A DNA stretch of 64,000 nucleotides. It comes from Gracilaria domingensis (Eukaryota > Rhodophyta > Florideophyceae > Gracilariales > Gracilariaceae). Shown here piece by piece: positions 1 to 10,535 of the stretch. Position numbers and translations under genes: made by a program. The notes below the pieces were generated by a model that saw only the letters and a list, made by a program, of their open reading frames with translations, was not told the DNA's origin and did no database searches. The stretch lies in contig VCMS01000106.1 of assembly GCA_022539475.1 (NCBI GenBank), forward strand, positions 1 through 64,000. Direction: 5' to 3'. The first letter of the stretch is position 1; every line of letters starts with the position of its first letter.

Positions 1-403
1 TCCAAGCTTCTTTAATAGGCCTGTTTAATACAGACAGCACTTCCCTTCGCACACTTTCGTAACAACTGTCATTAACGATACGTCGGAATCATGCCATATG
101 GATAGCGTTATTGCTCCTAGTTCGCAACATTTGCTTCTCCGCCGGCGCTTTCCATTTACACTGAACCGATCCTAGGTTCGATAACATACAATGTTCACCC
201 ACGGTGGAAGCATAACGGTGCATCCTTATGAACGCACAACCCAGATGAGGAGGCCATATCAACTATTCAGTTCATCTTTGAGAGAATTTCAGTAAACTAA
301 ATCTTGCTTATAAGACTGCAGTGTAACCACCATTGAGAAGGCCAAAATCCGCTGTATGTTACTCACGGCTGAAAGCGCAAATTCAGCACCATTTAATAAA
401 TAA

Positions 404-885
404 ACGCAACGCATGTTTACAGTGGAGGTCACGGCGTGATCCCCAACCATACACCCTATTCCAACTAATCAAATGCAACTCATTCTTACACTTGCCGTGA
501 ACGCGCAATCCCTCACCTTGACACCTCGGCCCGGCTACACACACGCAACTCATTCTTGCAGTTGCCGTGAACGCGCAATCCCTCACCTTGACACCTCATT
601 CCAGCTAATAACACGCAACTCAATCTTGCAGTTGCCGTGAACGCGCTATCCCTCACCTTCACACCTCATTCCAGCTAATCACACGCAACTTATTCTTACA
701 CTTGCGGTGAACGTGACATCCCTCCATTAACACCTCATTCCAGCTAATCACACGCAGCTCATTCTTGCGCTTGCAGTACACGCGACATCCCTCACCTTGG
801 CATCTCATTCCGGTTACTAACACGAAACCTATGTCGACAGTTGCGATGAACGCGTCATCTCTCACCTCAACACTTCATTGCAGCA
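404..885. repeat. ~67-nt tandem minisatellite, about 7 units
   Basis: Each unit contains a variant of CAACTCATTCTTGCAGTTGC, then GTGAACGCGCAATCCCTCACC and CACCTCATTCCAGCTAATCA. The middle units agree best and the outer ones decay. The reading frames across it are a by-product of the repeat. No gene is seen in 1-403 or in 886-1190. Confidence 0.8.
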
Positions 886-1440
886 CATCGACCCGTCGTC
901 GTCGTCCTCACGTATAATCTAAACTCAGCTCCGTATCCCAAGGTGCTCAATGTGTAATGCTTCAAGTCAATCACACAATTGCAAAGTTACCTGCGATCTA
1001 CATTTCGTACCAACTCTAGTTAACGTACACATTGTAAAATATTCTTTCCTAAGCTTTACATATTACATTTCATTGGAACGTTTGGCACCGGTATTACGAC
1101 AACGCCAACCAACGCCTTCAACAAACAGCTTTCCTTAGTTTAGACCGCTGCGAGCGCCTAGTCACTAGTAAACTCTGCACTTAATTATGATCAAGTGGAA
1201 ACGCATTGCTTTCTTGCCTCACCGATACTTGCACAGCGGATCGGTGATTGCCTCTGGAGATTCGTAGTACCTCCGTCGTCCCATGGCATGGCATGGACCT
1301 TTCTTACGTCATGCCTTCTACAAAAGTAAAGGACTGGTGCAAATTCCGAGAATGTAAACGACAAAAGTGGCGGCCGGGAAAAGATCGTGCACAGCGTCCA
1401 TGGAGCCCGAGAGCCCTGAGATTCAGTGTGCATGATATCA

Positions 1441-1507
1441 AACCCCGCCATGCGCACTGCGCAGCATGTGTGGCCAAGACAGGCAGCACAGTGCGCATGA
1501 TGGGGTT
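1441..1507. other. 19-bp-arm hairpin
   Basis: The left arm 1441-1459 (AACCCCGCCATGCGCACTG) is the inverse of 1489-1507 with only two mismatches, around a 29-nt loop. The right arm overlaps the tRNA-like B box described next, so the structure may be part of the same small element. Confidence 0.7.
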
Positions 1508-1572
1508 CGAACCACGATTTCCGGCGGGGCAGCACAGCCAGCATGGCCATTACCAACTGTGCTACGCCAACG
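1492..1572 (-). other. tRNA-like / SINE-head sequence
   Basis: On the minus strand there is an A-box-like stretch (TAGCACAGTTGG, about 1545-1556) and, about 40 nt further on, a B-box-like stretch (GGTTCGAACC, about 1508-1517). This is the spacing of an internal RNA polymerase III promoter. The cloverleaf stems do not pair well (the T stem has only two good pairs), so a working tRNA is unlikely. It may be a tRNA-derived SINE head or a dead tRNA. Confidence 0.4.
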
Positions 1573-1614
1573 GATTTCGCTTGGCTTTCGGTCGACCACA
1601 TAATCACTTTAGAG

Positions 1615-2300
1615 GAATAACTTGACACTTTTCCAGGACGATTCCGGGGGTCAAAGCGTCCAACCAACTCGAACCGCCACGTACACAAGTGTACACGGCT
1701 GCCACTAAGAAAACTTACCCACTGTACACGTTGCAATCATTGCTTACACTGTAAACAGTAGACGCGAAAAATCCGGAACACCGTCCCGCATTTTAACATT
1801 CTCAATCTTCATTGTTCAATTTACGCAACCCAAATGAGTACCATAGTCCTGGAACAATATGCCGCAGGGTGGAATTGGGCACTATCTCTTCTTTATGGCT
1901 CAACAGCCGCGACTAATTTCCGTATTCTGGAACTGAATCGAGCATTGCGCAAAATGCAGGACAGTGTCCCGCATTCTGGCTCTCCCAATTTAAAGTGATA
2001 TTTCAAAGACCAGACATATAGCGATATTATGAAACTGTGTCGTGAGATGTGCAAGAATGATTTGACGCCTTTGGAAGACGATTCCCGGCTCAAAGCGTCT
2101 AACATACTGGATCCGACACGTATACAAGTGTACACGTCCGCCACATATAAGATTACCCACTGTACACGTTGCAAACATTGCTTACACTGTAAAGAATGCG
2201 CATATTCCGGAACACGCTTCTACATCTTGACAATCTTAGTCTTCAATGTCAATTTACCGAACCCAGATGAGACTTGTGCAAAATGCAGGACAGTGTCCTG
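1615..2300. repeat. direct repeat pair of ~240 bp (1615-1860 and 2055-2300)
   Basis: Both copies carry CAAAGCGTC, the small palindrome ACAAGTGTACAC, then CCACTGTACACGTTGCAA and TTGCTTACACTGTAAA in the same order. They then run into copies of the GCAGGAC palindrome family. Divergence is roughly 20-25% by eye. No convincing gene is present; frames on both strands are short. Confidence 0.75.
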
Positions 2301-2560
2301 CATTCTGGCACTCCCAATCCAGATTACTGCATTGATGTAACAAAGGCCCGACTTACTGCGGTTTCATGGAACTGTTTTTTTCTGCAATATGCAAAATGCA
2401 GGATGGCGTTTGGATTTCTGGAAACCCAAATAGAAACTCGCAAATGCAGGATATCGTTCGGAATTCTGTCACAGTGCCCCCCAGTAGATGCAAAAACGGC
2501 GTGCATCTCCCGGTCGTTCATGGCCGGAAGAGAGCGAGGTCGAGGAAGGTTTCCTGCATT
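1951..2560. repeat. cluster of palindromic GCAGGAC...GTCCTGC motifs
   Basis: Copies lie at 1951-1979, 2280-2308, about 2395-2420, about 2440-2470 and about 2545-2560. The best are close to the palindrome AAATGCAGGAC-n-GTCCTGCATTCTGG. Further copies lie near 4140, 4918-5290 and 9838-10535. Confidence 0.75.
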
Positions 2561-2699
2561 CTGCCAATTGTGGCGAGCCATGTCGCGGTTTTAGCACAGG
2601 TGTTGTATTCTATCATATTTATAACGTAAAATGACGTCCTCAGACTGCCTTCTGCCGTACGTTTTCCCGCCTACAACCAGACAAATAAATTTGGAACAA

Positions 2700-3351
2700 A
2701 TTTCAAACGTTTACACATATGGATGTATTTCTAAAGCTACCTTGGGTCTGAGCAAGAAACACCTCAATCGAAACCTGTATAACTACGGGCATCGTGTCAA
2801 TGTGATAAGAATTTGACGGCACACACTTCTCGTTTCTCTCACTGCATAACAACGTAACGAACGTAAAAAGGAAACGGAACGTCGGTGCGATTCTGGTCAT
2901 AAGCGAACTCTATGCGTTCATTTGGATGCGTTTCCATACGAGCAATGTATCCCCGAACTTCTGCGGCGTAGGTGCTTTCCTCCGGCAAATGTCCGAAACG
3001 GCCAACAGCGAAATGATAAAAGAAGAATATAAACTCATAACCCACCTCGGTACATACAGGTTGACAGAGTCGCCCACAGAGAGCCGTCAGCAGATTAAAC
3101 GACTCCTGATCGAGAAAGGGTCCCTTGATGTGAATAAACGCGAGAAAGAGATGAATGAAGTTCCACAGGACCCTTTCCTGCCCAGATGGTCGGAGATAAA
3201 GCGGTGCTAACCAAGATCCAAGCGTCCTGTCCGCAACCGGAAGATTCCGATACATCACCTGGCCCGTGACCTGAGTGTAGTCAACTACAATTCGGAGCGG
3301 AAGACCATTGTTCGCCATGGTTGACTTTCGATATGGATGAATTGTAGCCAC
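2700..3351 (-). pseudogene. kinase-like protein, diverged copy A (fragment)
   Basis: An open frame of 170 codons (3351-2839) starts from ATG and ends just after RYVVMQ. I recognised it only by comparison with the kinase-like gene at 8552-9418. Both have a [HK]FAV segment about 55-60 residues before the end, a Phe/Tyr-E-M stretch, and the same F-[IV]-RYVVMQ, which in kinases would be the strand entering the hinge. After the stop, another frame (2835-2703) resembles the next helix of the other copy (T...V...QV...VF). The first ~100 residues show no kinase features, so they may be another domain or a different exon. No ATP-binding glycine loop is visible. Catalytic activity is improbable. Confidence 0.4.
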
Positions 3352-4917
3352 GGCGATCGGTGTTGAGGTTGAGAGGAAGGTAAGTAGAGCCCTAAAAGTT
3401 CTCTTCCCAGTGTTCCGACTCTATTCGGATCATGTAGCGAGTAGTTTACTTTAAAAAAACCCTAGCTGGTGTCATTAAGAGAATACATTGACGCATTATG
3501 ACAATTTTATAATATTATTATATCGATTAATGCTGGGCATCCGTTTTGTAACATCCTTTGTGCAACATCCATGCATCCTTTTCGGATTCATATACCGTTA
3601 CCTAGGCACTCCTCCGCGGAACACCAATTAGTTGCCATTGATGTTGCGTGGCAGAGTTAAAAAAAGAGATTATACGATCCGAATTTGCGCCGTCGGAATG
3701 CGCGTTGCTACTTTTACCGCTCCCACACTGTAAGCCTGCATTATGCGCGTGTCAAAAACTGCTCAATAACTTATAGGTTATACGGCCTTGCCCAAACCTT
3801 CCCTTCAATTCTCTACATCAATCGTCCGCTTGCAATGCCTAGTATGACAGAGAGGTCTAACACACGAGTATTCTACACGTGCTACTAAGCAAACAACAAG
3901 CTAACGTGTTACATGCCGCCGTTTCATAAACTGAACAAGGATATTGGTGTTCTGATATTTTTTTGTTTATCATTTCTTCATTAAATTACTGCCCGAATGT
4001 GCCTCACCGTTCACATGAAGTCGCATATTGAAACTGATTTACCGCGCATCCTATGTCGCTGATATCTTCTTGCCCCAATTTCATAATGGGACCACCCACG
4101 TTCTGGAATTTTATACTGCCCCATAATTTTACAAACACCTGTGCCAAAAACAGAACAGCGTTCTGCATGTTGCGTTTAGTTCAAGCCGCGCAGTGAAACC
4201 AATTAACCTCATGTTCCACGTCCATAAAATATTTCCGAAAATGCTACCGCACCCAAATATTCGGATATTTATTTGGTGCTAGAGTTTCAATACAGTTCGA
4301 TCAGAATGGAACAAAGCTTGAAGCTTTGTGCTCATCGTTGCATTTACGAACTGCAAAATGTAAACAACCATTCCTTCCTCCGTAAATTATATATAGAGTT
4401 TTGGCTGCTTCTGAAATAATTATTTTCCAATTTTGCCCAACTTCCGACCATCCACTATGCTAGAATTGAAAGGAACCGCCCAGAACTGACAGAAAAGAGG
4501 CAGGAATTAGCTTCATTTTATGGTTATGGTGTCTTTGAAATATGCCCCCCCCCCATTACAACTGGTAGAAATATATATTGCCAAGCGAGAAAGAAGGAGG
4601 TCGTCCCATATTTCCTACGTAGTGATGATCCAGAATAAGACCGTATATCCACCACACCTTTCGAATTTCCAACCTTTGTTTCGCTCTTGAAGACTATAAC
4701 GCATGCAATCCGAACTGTAATTATAATACCCGGAACCAACAGCTTTGACTAGAATCTTGCCGTAATGCAGAATGCCTTTGCGCACTGCAATACTGACTGA
4801 TGTCGTATGTGATGTCGTATACTACGTTGTTGCATAATGCGACATATGCACACATTCGCTATATTATTTCTCCTAACATTTTCTCATATTTTACAGCATC
4901 CCTACGCATATTTGCTA
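3352..4917. other. no gene recognised
   Basis: AT-rich sequence with only short, unconvincing frames on both strands. A degenerate copy of the GCAGGAC palindrome lies near 4140-4160. Confidence 0.6.
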
Positions 4918-5290
4918 CGCCCAAAGCCTTCGTGCCAGAATGCCGGACGGCGTCCCACATTTTGGATTGCAGACACGCACTGCGAAACGTGTCGAGTCGA
5001 GCGCACCCCTGCGCTCGAAAAATTATTTCCATCCTTTTCTCCCGAATTTACAAATTCCATTCAAACTTTTCCTTTGCCCAAAGCGTTCTTGCCAGAATGC
5101 AAGACGGCGTCCCCATGCTCAAAGAAATCGGGCCAGAATGTAGCCCCGCGCTACGCATTTTGGATGGCAGTGACGTTCTGCGACAAGTATATATATTACT
5201 AACCATTTTCTACAGCCTTTTCCGACTCAACTCCGAACATTTTCTCTACCTAAAGCTTTCGTGCCAAAATGCAGGACGCCGTCCTGCATT
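4918..5290. repeat. three ~165-bp units, each with a GCAGGAC palindrome
   Basis: The lead-in (C)CAAAGC[CG]TTC[GT]TGCCA recurs at about 4918, 5078 and 5247, each followed by a palindrome copy. The copy at about 5260-5290 is perfect in its core: GCAGGACG-C-CGTCCTGC flanked by CCAAAAT and ATTTTGG. A further degenerate palindrome lies at about 5131-5165. The intervening sequence also contains a GAGCGCA...TGCGCTC hairpin near 5010. Confidence 0.75.
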
Positions 5291-5551
5291 TTGGCTACGG
5301 ACTGGTGTCGCACTCTCCGGACATTTGGACGACCCTAATCCCCCCGCTGACTAAATTATTTCTCGCAAATTCTCCCTTATATTGTGATACGTCATAAAGC
5401 TACGCTACACCACCATACTACCGATTCCATGAGAATAAGTTGCAGTGAAACTGCACACCGAAGCTTTATTATCTTCCCTTCGATACTACAATCGATAAGA
5501 ACTCATAAAAAGAAGGACCTCAACTACTGTTAAGCTACTATTCCTTAAACC

Positions 5552-5890
5552 CCTCCAAACCCACTGAGTCCTCCAAACCCACTGAGTCCTCCAAAAACCC
5601 ATTGAGTCCTCCAGACCCACTGAGTCCTCCAAACCCACTGAGTCCACCAAATCCAGAGAGCCCACCAAACCCGTTGAGTCCTCTGAACCCGTTGAGTCCT
5701 CTCAACCCGTTGAGTCCTCTGAACCCGTTGAATGCCCTAAATCCACCAAGTCCTCCAAACCTACTAAGTCCTCCAAAACCCCTTGAGTCCTCTGAGCCCA
5801 CTTAATCCTCTGAACCCACTGAGTCCTCCGAGTCCTCTGAACCTGTTGAGTCCACTAAACCCACCAAGTCTGCTGAGTCCGTTAAATCCC
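5552..5890. repeat. 18-nt minisatellite, about 19 units
   Basis: The unit is CCTCCAAACCCACTGAGT with drift to CCTCTGAACCCGTTGAGT. Because 18 is a multiple of three, both strands stay open and yield Pro-rich (+) or Gly/Leu-rich (-) frames. These are products of the repeat, not genes. Confidence 0.85.
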
Positions 5891-6122
5891 CTAAACCTAC
5901 AGAAACCTCCGTACAGAAACTTCCCTTAACCCGCTAAATCCGCCAAGTCCGCACTTCTTACAGCCCCTCAACTCACCACCCCAAACCCCAAAATCCTCTC
6001 CGCCTCTCTAAATCCTTAGACCTAAATCCCCAAAAACTCCCACTTCCCTTAGACACAAAAATCCCTAAGTCCTATACTATAGTCAATAGAACCCCCTAAT
6101 CCCCTAAATCCCCCTAATCCCA
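5880..6122. repeat. degenerate telomere-like CCCCTAAAT/CCCCTAAT stretch
   Basis: The minisatellite grades into scattered CCTAAAC, CCCCTAAAT and CCCCCTAATCCC repeats, densest at 6060-6122. They resemble the C-rich strand of plant/alga-type TTTAGGG telomeres but are irregular. The same motif recurs at 7905-7930 and at 10286-10305. Confidence 0.55.
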
Positions 6123-6179
6123 CAAGCCGACCGTCAGGTCCAGACCTATCACCGCCTCCCATTCATTTATCACGGGAGA

Positions 6180-7410
6180 GTTATCAAGGCAACTAAGTAC
6201 CATCCTCAACAGAAAGGTGCTTAGTATACCGGCAATTACGGTGAATAGCTGGCAGATGGTACGACAACTGGAACAGATGCGCCTTCCCTCGGACTCTGTC
6301 TTCCTGACGTATGACGTGGAAAGGTGCTACCCCACCATCGACATCAAAGACGCCATACGAGTGTTAATCCGTGAACTACCCGAAATATTCATGGTTGACA
6401 ACGGCTTTTAGTGTCGAGTGTTTCAGTTCAGCATGGCAAACAACTACGTCTCTGATGGAGAAGGGGTACATAGACAGCTTATTGGAACCGCAACAAGGAC
6501 AGCAGTAGCCCCTGCCTTTGCCAACCTCTATCTGTTCTATAAGTTCCGAAGGATCTTCAAAGAACTTGTCAGGAGTGTCATTATGAACCGCCGTTACATT
6601 GAGGACGGATTCGTGATACTTCGAACCAGATTGGCTGCCGAACAACTCATGGAGAAGCTGAACACCTTTTCTAACTTACGCCTCGCATGGGAAATCAGCG
6701 ACAGAAAAGCAGTCTACCTGGATCTGGAAATCTACAAGGAACGGAGGTTCATGTTCCACAACATCGTGGACCTACAGGTCTACACCAAGCCTATCTCCAA
6801 GTTCCTGTACCTCCATGGCAAGTCTAACCACCCCACGCACACGTTCACTGGAGTTGTGAAAGGAGAGATGATCCGCTACCTCCGAAACACCAGCGATGAA
6901 CGTACGTGGAAGACCAAGGTCAGCTTCCTGTTCTGAATGTTGGCATAGCGAGGATACACTGGAAAACACCTCTGTGCTGCGCTGAACTATGTGAGCTACC
7001 GCGACCGGGCGAAGTATCTTGAGAAAGCCGTCAGAGAGCCCCCTGACTTGGATGGACTGGTGAAATGTCGGTTCCACGCAAGGATAAAAGCAATATTGGC
7101 ACCGGTTCGAAGAATGGATCGAATGCCAGCTGCCACATCATGGCATACGAGGGAAATGGCCACGCACCCTGCTGTTCTCACAAGGGGATAGTGTCCGCCG
7201 CCAGGCCATCAGCGCCATACCATATTCCTTAAAGTCTGCAGAATTTGGGGAACGCCGACGTAGCCTCCGTGGCCACGTAGGAGGACGGAACCGCCACAGG
7301 GCCAACACTCGACTGCCGCGAAATCGTCGGATTCAAATCTACAAGACGTTTTGGCGCGAATTTGGTGAAAATCAAAAACGGGCCACGCGACCCGAGAGGC
7401 CTTGAAGGAT
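6180..7410 (+). mobile_element. Penelope-like retroelement, reverse-transcriptase remnant
   Basis: Two open pieces (6217-6411 and 6418-6936) read in order as the palm and fingers of a Penelope-type reverse transcriptase. Visible family marks are a TYDVERCYPTI segment, a GTA-T-AVAPAFANLYL segment, the RYI-D-GF active-site region, a WE-S....LDLEIYK segment, and the family-typical KP....YLYLHGKSNHP....GEMIRYLR. Downstream (to about 7410) an Arg-rich frame continues with no GIY-YIG nuclease visible. The remnant is 5'-truncated and degraded. It lies between telomere-like repeats, as endonuclease-lacking Penelope elements often do, and is followed by a hammerhead ribozyme motif. Family assignment is fairly firm; lineage within the family is not. 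Confidence 0.75.
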
Positions 7411-7434
7411 GCGCTTGCACGACATGCTGTCAGT

Positions 7435-7585
7435 GTTTACAGGACATCGCCGTGACAACTTGCTGTAACATCTTGTTACTGTCACGTTGTAACGCTTTGT
7501 TGCAACGTCGTGCTGTCACTGCAACGTAGCAAGGCCTTGTTGCAACGTATTGTTGTAATGACGAGTAGCAACGTTGCGATTAGAT
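7435..7585. repeat. degenerate short repeat rich in TTGCAACG
   Basis: TTGCAACG, TTGTAACG and TTGTTGCAACG recur about every 15-20 nt between the Penelope remnant and the ribozyme. It is probably untranslated sequence of that element. Confidence 0.5.
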
Positions 7586-7712
7586 ATCTTAGATGTGTAG
7601 GTTCCCGCCTGCGGGATAGAAGTAAAAGCTCAGCGCCCCGAGGGGACGGGAGTAGGTCTACTTAAGGAGCTCCGGACTCGCTTCCGTCTCCATCTGCTCT
7701 TCCCCATCCTCT

Positions 7713-7764
7713 CAACCCAAGGCACTGAAGAGTGGTAAAGACGAAAGCGCTCTGCCCATCGTTG
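7713..7764 (+). ncRNA. type I hammerhead ribozyme motif
   Basis: The core is complete. CUGAAGA (7725-7731, consensus CUGANGA) is followed by a short stem II closed by GU/AC (7732-7742) and GAAA (7743-7746). Stem III is the self-complementary A-GCGC-U, and the UH cleavage site lies after C7752. Stem I pairs GGCA (7721-7724) with UGCC (7753-7756) and, beyond an internal loop, CAAC (7713-7716) with GUUG (7761-7764). A tiny palindromic stem III, favouring a dimeric ribozyme, is the known form in Penelope-like elements. The position just downstream of the RT remnant fits. Stem II is weak (two clear pairs), so activity is uncertain. Confidence 0.72.
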
Positions 7765-7904
7765 TCTCCCTCCCTTCTACCGCCCCCCTCCCTCTCCTCC
7801 CCTCTCCCTGTCCCTTTCCGAGGACTCTCTAGTCCTTAAGCCATCTCTCTCTCCCCCCCCGGTCCTTTATTCTGCGCGACGCCGCACACCCTCAACCGCA
7901 ACTT

Positions 7905-7935
7905 AAGCCTAAATCCCCTAAATCCTCTTAATATT
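7905..7935. repeat. telomere-like CCTAAATCCCCTAAATCC
   Basis: A short run of the same C-rich motif as at 5880-6122, now on the 3' side of the Penelope remnant and ribozyme. Confidence 0.5.
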
Positions 7936-8551
7936 TCCCACGTGTACACCATGTAAACGTGTAGTGTGTGTTATTTTGGACACGTCTTCATATGTGTTAC
8001 ATGCGCACATGTCCTTGTTTCTTGCATGGTATGTAGTGTATACGTTTGCAACGTATTATTAATGTGGGTTTGCTTTCTATCTGAAATTTGTTTTCAATCT
8101 ATATGAAGTAAGTATATGACCACACCTGTGCAGGTCTTTTACATATTCTTTACGACACCCTTGAGATGTACATGCAATTTATGTCTTCGACTCTTATCGA
8201 TCATTGGTAAAAATTTGTTCTCCTTGTTTCATTAATTATTACTTTCTCCTTTTTTCTCAAATCAACTTGCGCAATTTTAGAATTGTTATACATGTGAAGG
8301 GTTCTTAATTGATAATTTCTCTACTACCAATGGTGTGGTATGAACCGTGGTTTTCACAAATAGGTTCAATTCGTGATGAAGCACGGTCTTTTTAATCGGC
8401 TGCCGTTTTCTCTGATATGTTCTCTGAAAAATATGGATCTAGTGTAGTAGTATTCAGTTTTTGTACGTTTCTATTTCCTTTATTTTCATTTTTCTTCAAT
8501 TTCTAGATTTAGTAACTGCTTTATATTTTCAGTTGTTTCTCATCGAAAATC
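7936..8551. other. no gene recognised
   Basis: AT-rich sequence without a supportable frame, lying downstream of the minus-strand kinase-like gene. Confidence 0.6.
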
Positions 8552-9418
8552 TCAATTTGTTGGGGGCTCACCCGGTTGTCCCCATCCTATGTGCCAACTA
8601 AAGTCAATCTGGCTTTCGATCGCAGTCGAAAGCAACTCTAAAATATGGTTGTAATTCAAGTCGGACTCATCCATATTGTGCGATGAAACTATATTCAGAA
8701 CTGTCTGCAAGTTTCTTCTAGCTCCTTCACTCACATCCTCTCTGGCTTCCAGAGCGTTCAACAAAAGGTTGGACATATAGTTTCTCTGATTATTCGTCGG
8801 CATCGCTCCTGTGGACGGATTACTTCGGAAGCAGTTATTGTGCTGCTCGGAAGTGTTGCCCAACAACCTAATAATCATTTCTATCCATCGCAGAATATCT
8901 TTCATCCTCCCAACATTTGTTACTACATCCGAATCCGTAAAATCAACGAGGTACAGATTTAAAGATCCTCCGTGATCCGATAGATCACTCATAATATGTT
9001 TCTCATCAATGGATCCATGATAGAAATCTTGGGCGTGCAATTTTGCAATATTTACAAACACTTGCATGGCAACTTTGAGAACAGTTGTTGTTGGCAAATT
9101 GTTGTTTGACCGATACAAATGCTCTTACACTGTCGCATGAAACTGTTGCATAACCACATATCTAATCGTAAAATGTTCTCCTGTATCCCATACAACAGGA
9201 ATTCGGACGGTGCCATCCTCAAGCTTCATATCCCGCATATTTTCGAAAGATTCATGAAGCTTTTGACCACCATTCTCCTGACCTTCCTCATCTGCTCCGT
9301 AAGCAACTGCGAACTTGATCACAGCATCTCCGCCAAAATGGAGAGCCTCAAAAGCTTCATATACTCTTGCTTTATCCGAGTAGTACAATTTTTGTCCAGC
9401 CCTCCCTCTGTTGTTCAC
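8552..9418 (-). pseudogene. protein-kinase-like gene, copy B, one in-frame stop
   Basis: Two frames (9418-9125 and 9124-8552) are in the same phase, split only by a TAA at 9127-9125. Together they give about 288 residues laid out as a small kinase. The AVIKF segment supplies a Lys, a helix has Glu, and RYVVMQQF corresponds to the hinge. The C-lobe helix VF.NIAKLHAQDFYHGSIDEKHI stands where kinases have LH..g..HRD....NI, and LYLVDFTDSD stands in the DFG position. HRD is HGS and DFG is DFT, so it is a pseudokinase by sequence. The C-terminal half is helical and unrecognised. The stop falls between hinge and C-lobe, and could be a C-to-T change in a Gln codon. A diverged relative lies at 2700-3351. 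Confidence 0.6.
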
Positions 9419-9830
9419 AGTCTAACCTTCAAAATTCATTTCGGTTTTCTTTATAATCTTTCTTTTGATTCAACTAGCTGTTGATTTGCTTTCTATCCGT
9501 ACGGTTCTTGCAAATATAAGAGGGTATTTTCCTTCTATACTTATACCCCAGTAGAAACAGCAACTAAAAGCCTGAATCATATTTCTGGAACGAAAGTGTT
9601 GAAACATAATTTATGCTATTCTGGAACTTATTTTTTCTTGATGTCATAATTTTTTATATCTACAAAACTCTTTGTTTACATAATTTATGACAAGTTGCCT
9701 TCAAACAAGGAGACACAAGTTGAGTATGTTGTATCCATATCGATTCTGCGCTTTTGGGACACGTTATCCAAGTTATGAAATATTACAATACCATTTTAGA
9801 CACACGGTTTAGGTTTTTTTTCCTGTTAAT
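9419..9830. other. no gene recognised
   Basis: AT-rich upstream side of the kinase-like gene. No promoter can be called with confidence. Confidence 0.5.
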
Positions 9831-9837
9831 TCCCTCT

Positions 9838-10535
9838 CGAGGACACTGACCTGCATTTCGCCACTATAATGTTTCTCTTCCGTATGATTCTCTCGAGGGA
9901 ATCCAGGACGCTGCCCTTCATTCTGCCACTACTAGTGGCTGTGCAAGAGGCAAAGATTGGTGGAAGAGGAGACGGTGAAAGGAGGTGTGGAGGGAAAGAC
10001 GGAGAAGGGAAGTGTGGGAAGGGTGGCGGTGCAGAAGGGGTCTCCTGTGACACCGAAGACAAAGGGTGGTGGGGTTGGGGATGGGAAGAGCCGTCTGAAG
10101 AAGAGGCGTAAGGAGATGAAGAAGGTGGAGGAGGAGGTGCCGCGGGAGGGAGTGGGAGCTCCGGTGGTGACTGGGTTTAGGAGTGCGGCGGAGGTAGCGC
10201 GGACTGCGAAGGGGATTCTGAGGGGACAGGAGGAGAGAAGGATGGGAGGGATTTGAAGCCGTTTTGGGGCGAGGCGGGTATATACGGCTAAATCCCCTAA
10301 TACCCCCTCGCGCGCCCTAAATAGCCCCAAAACTAGCTTAGTTTCCAAAGCGAACAGACTATATTCCACTTTGCAGAACACAGACGTATATTGCTTCTTG
10401 TCATCTGTACTTTTTCTGTTCTGTACCTCCGACTCCACAGAATCCAGGACGCTGTCCTGCATTCTGTAACTGTAATGTTTCTCGACTGTAACTCCGCCAC
10501 GACAGAATCCAGCACTCTGTCCCGCATTCTGCAAC
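9838..10535. repeat. GCAGGAC palindrome copies and an internally deleted dispersed repeat
   Basis: Segment 9939-10275 is almost identical to 32774-33112, and 10302-10384 to 33441-33525. The roughly 330 bp between these parts in the other copy is missing here. Palindrome-family copies lie near 9898, 10437 and 10503. Frames here are fragments of the coding repeat at 31985-33112. Confidence 0.85.

Noticed and set aside
404-885. CRISPR-like array
   Set aside because: Units are tandem without unique spacers of uniform length, no cas genes are present, and the genome is eukaryotic.
1492-1572. Functional tRNA gene
   Set aside because: A and B boxes are present, but the T, D and anticodon stems do not pair adequately.
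5486-5805. Pro-rich (+) and Gly/Leu/Asp-rich (-) open frames
   Set aside because: They are produced by the 18-nt minisatellite, whose unit is a multiple of three, and lack any start context or domain.
9957-10256. Separate short gene at 10 kb
   Set aside because: It is a truncated copy of the second frame of the repeat at 32359-33087, not an independent gene.
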